From Calothrix sp. C42_A2020_038 (GTDB lineage: Bacteria; Cyanobacteriota; Cyanobacteriia; Cyanobacteriales; Nostocaceae): 64,000 bases of DNA. Numbering within the stretch: the first letter of the stretch is position 1; each line of letters begins with the position of its first letter. The notes beneath the pieces were generated by a model. That model was given only the letters and a program-made list of their open reading frames with translations, was not told where the DNA came from and made no database searches. The translations under genes were made by a program, and so were the position numbers. Positions 61,419-64,000 of the stretch are shown here, piece by piece. The DNA lies in contig JACYLQ010000022.1 of the NCBI GenBank assembly GCA_015272395.1, forward strand, positions 186,001 to 250,000, in the 5' to 3' direction.

Positions 61419-62282
61419 TCAAAATGGACTAATCGATAAAGATTTTACCTTTTTGGCGCCTCTAGGTGGCGTAAAGCTAAAAGTTTGCGGTGCCAGGTTT
61501 TTGACTTCAGTACGCTGTTGAATTTTTTCTATGATTGCGATATCTAACCCGTTATCTTGACCAACAATTTGCATTTGTTCAAGATTCGCAAATTGTGGGT
61601 TGACAAAAGCACTTAAAGTATATCCTTGTTTTGGATCATTGAATGAATAGACGTATAATTGCTTGCCTTCGAGATTACGTGATTCTCCTTGAATTGCTTG
61701 ATTCGCAGCAGCACTAATTTCATTGATAACATTTGGTTGGGATAATGCACCACTAGCAATATACTTACCTATACTATCAGCGAATTCGAGAAAAAATGAA
61801 GAAGAAAGGCCAATCAAAAACGAATCATTCGATTTATTAAAAGCTTGGGGTGAAATCACACTATATTGTCTTAAATCTGGTCTATGTATATAAACTTGTT
61901 TACCATCAGAGACAACAATAGCTGATTGTTTAACTGGCCTACCTTCTTGAGCAAACGCAATCTCTGACCTAAACTTGTTGTCTGAATTTACAATCGTTTT
62001 AGTCTGGATATAAAAAGTAACATCTGTACCTTGATTTGTTCCTTTTAACTGCATTTGTGATACAGTTTGATAATTATTACCCTTAAAAAAAGTTTCACCC
62101 GTCTTGATTAGCAATGGTAAATCTAACTTCTGAGTCGGATTTACTGTATTGGCCGGTTTTAACTGCGCGATTAATGCATTTGATGATGCGTGCGATGCTA
62201 AGGCGCCATTATTTCCAATACCAACTAGTACAGCAAAAATGCCAAGCGCGCTGACTATATATTTTGAAGTCATATTCCTCAC
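61419..62282 (-). CDS. LolA-like / DUF2092 exported protein
   Basis: The 287-residue protein has a signal peptide (SKYIVSALGIFAVLVGIG), then a beta-rich domain of the LolA/LppX type: TVSQMQLKGTNQGTDVTFYI, VVSDGKQVYIHRPDLRQYSV and ending FSFTPPRGAKKVKSL. Such half-barrel proteins bind lipid or lipoprotein in the periplasm. The family call is from fold pattern only. Confidence 0.65.
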   Translation of the reverse strand: MRNMTSKYIVSALGIFAVLVGIGNNGALASHASSNALIAQLKPANTVNPTQKLDLPLLIKTGETFFKGNNYQTVSQMQLKGTNQGTDVTFYIQTKTIVNSDNKFRSEIAFAQEGRPVKQSAIVVSDGKQVYIHRPDLRQYSVISPQAFNKSNDSFLIGLSSSFFLEFADSIGKYIASGALSQPNVINEISAAANQAIQGESRNLEGKQLYVYSFNDPKQGYTLSAFVNPQFANLEQMQIVGQDNGLDIAIIEKIQQRTEVKNLAPQTFSFTPPRGAKKVKSLSISPF

Positions 62283-62399
62283 ACTTAAAGTCTTTAATCA
62301 GTATTATAGTAGCGATTTTATTTTATATATTTGTATAAAATTTAATATCTATATATCCCATAGCTTGGAATAAGGGGCTAGGGATCTGTATCATCAGCT

Positions 62400-62580
62400 T
62401 GGGTGGGTTGGGCAACGGATGATGAACGGATGTAACGGTGAGACCAGGCAGCGCGGTGTCGGTTTAGGTCCCGCCAAACTGGCGAACCCGAAGGGATAAG
62501 TAGTTTTAAGTAGCTAGACGTTGTTTGTAAAAAAATAGCCCATCTGTTACATCCGCTATATCCGTTGCCAAGCAACCCAC
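62400..62580 (+). mobile_element. MITE-like element, family B copy 3 (complete)
   Basis: The ends GTGGGTTGGGCAACGGAT (62,403-62,420) and ATCCGTTGCCAAGCAACCCA (to 62,580) are inverted repeats with a 3-base insertion. Inside lie a second AACGGATG/CATCCG pair and the block GAGACCAGGCAGCGCGGTGT shared with copies 1 and 2. It is 180 bases, non-coding, and fills most of the spacer between the LolA-like gene and the activase. Confidence 0.75.
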
Positions 62581-62587
62581 CACTGTC

Positions 62588-63226
62588 CTAGTCCCTAGCT
62601 CCTATTTCCAAACCACCTTGATAACCAGTAATCAAGCGGCTACCATCTTTAAAGATGTGAACTTCAATTTGGTCGCTTGCCCAGTTAATTTGGTCTTGCA
62701 GTGCTGGGTTAAAAATGTGAACTCGCTGATTGCTCGAAGACACTGGTGAATTTGGAGAGTTTACGGCTAAAGCTTCCACATAGGCGCCATCAATCAGAAT
62801 ATCAAGTTGTGTTAATAAGTCTTTGGCGCCGGCTGGGGCATAATCAGATTGGAGCTGTTCTAGGGTAAAGCCAGTAAAGGACATAACGTTTAAACCTGCG
62901 GCTTTGACTCTTTTGGCTAGGTTTACAAGCGCAGAAGCTTGCCAAAAAGGTTCTCCACCAGAAAACGTCACTCCTTGGTTACGCGGGTCTGCAAGAATTT
63001 TTTCAGCCAGGTTATCTACAGATATGAGTTGATTAACTTCAAAAGACCAAGAAGCTTGATTAAAACAACCCGGACACTCGCGCATACAACCTTGCACCCA
63101 AACAACCGCACGTGAACCAGGTCCATTTACTTCCGATGCATCAACATAGCCCATGATATTAAGATAACCAGGTGGAATTTCAAAAAGTGAAAGATAGGGG
63201 TGGTGTTTTTGTTGATATTGAGTCAT
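62588..63226 (-). CDS. Radical SAM activating enzyme (NrdG/PflA-like)
   Basis: The 212-residue protein has CMRECPGC (Cys47, Cys51, Cys54), the CxxxCxxC SAM cluster motif, and TFSGGEPFWQA near 108. This small single-domain type activates glycyl-radical enzymes or related substrates. No glycyl-radical enzyme is seen in the window, so the target is not known. It is close to other cyanobacterial 4Fe-4S activases of unknown partner. Confidence 0.85.
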   Translation of the reverse strand: MTQYQQKHHPYLSLFEIPPGYLNIMGYVDASEVNGPGSRAVVWVQGCMRECPGCFNQASWSFEVNQLISVDNLAEKILADPRNQGVTFSGGEPFWQASALVNLAKRVKAAGLNVMSFTGFTLEQLQSDYAPAGAKDLLTQLDILIDGAYVEALAVNSPNSPVSSSNQRVHIFNPALQDQINWASDQIEVHIFKDGSRLITGYQGGLEIGARD

Positions 63227-63398
63227 TTTGTTTAGTTTCTTCTGTATTGATTAAGGGTATGGATTTACCAAAAGATTAAATGGAAATTTTGAGGACTTTG
63301 TGAGGGTGCTTAATAAATTATTTCTAATTAACTGTCAACAAAGTCCCGCACTCATCCTATGCTAGATTCTTGTGCGGCATGGAAATGTTTACTGTTAG

Positions 63399-64000
<602 letters not shown>

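Noticed and set aside
62378-62575. 65-codon minus-strand frame before the activase
   Set aside because: It lies wholly inside the family B element and is a by-product of the repeat.

Overview
The window reads as a chromosomal segment of a cyanobacterium, most likely a filamentous Nostocales-type strain. This rests on the ndhA-ndhI-ndhG-ndhE order of the NDH-1 complex, an SLH/OprB-type porin, a DUF3352 protein, phylloquinone-pathway menD, C39-peptidase exporters with Nif11-type precursors, and abundant intergenic repeats of cyanobacterial style. The usual cyanobacterial palindrome HIP1 (GCGATCGC) was not seen, while GGCGCC occurs roughly 75 times by eye. The genus assignment is inference.

Region 1 (1-6,937) is housekeeping: nadK (cut by the window edge), the ndhAIGE operon, gltA, sixA, a pentapeptide-repeat protein and rnz. 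A gene-free stretch of about 1.7 kb follows (6,938-8,624).

Region 2 (8,625-34,444) is a large plus-strand secretion and peptide-modification locus. It opens with an exporter module: an ABC transporter with an N-terminal cyclic-nucleotide-binding-like domain and an intact C39 leader peptidase, an HlyD-type adaptor, and a parvulin-like prolyl isomerase. A strong promoter, a double-glycine leader peptide, two more small proteins and two RTX calcium-binding proteins come next. Then comes a glycosylation block: a 2,012-residue protein with two SPINDLY/GT41-like modules, three TPR blocks and a GT2 domain, two further GT2 proteins of the same design, a sugar C-methyltransferase-like protein, a glucose-1-phosphate cytidylyltransferase and a PIG-L deacetylase. 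The block ends in a RiPP-like cassette: three precursor-like peptides with Gly-Gly junctions or leaders (one Nif11-type with YG motifs), a Cys-rich protein, another leader-like peptide and a radical SAM/SPASM maturase. The inferred logic is that precursors are modified by the radical SAM enzyme and/or glycosyltransferases, then trimmed and exported by the C39 ABC transporter.

Region 3 (34,413-45,504) starts with a secreted protein with a CTERM-like tail. A tightly packed minus-strand run of ten genes follows, apparently one unassigned biosynthetic operon: a GNAT-like protein, three complete Rieske oxygenases, a 2Fe-2S ferredoxin, two diiron-type proteins, a sterol-desaturase-family hydroxylase, a hexapeptide acyltransferase and a GH3-type acyl-amido synthetase.

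Region 4 (45,505-64,000) returns to regulatory and housekeeping genes: a PAS histidine kinase, a lone recombinase domain, a DUF3352 protein, a diguanylate cyclase-type response regulator, folB, menD, a methyltransferase, clpB, a porin, gloA, a LolA-like protein, a radical SAM activating enzyme and the start of eno. At least two families of small inverted-repeat elements are scattered through the window, concentrated in the peptide cassette.
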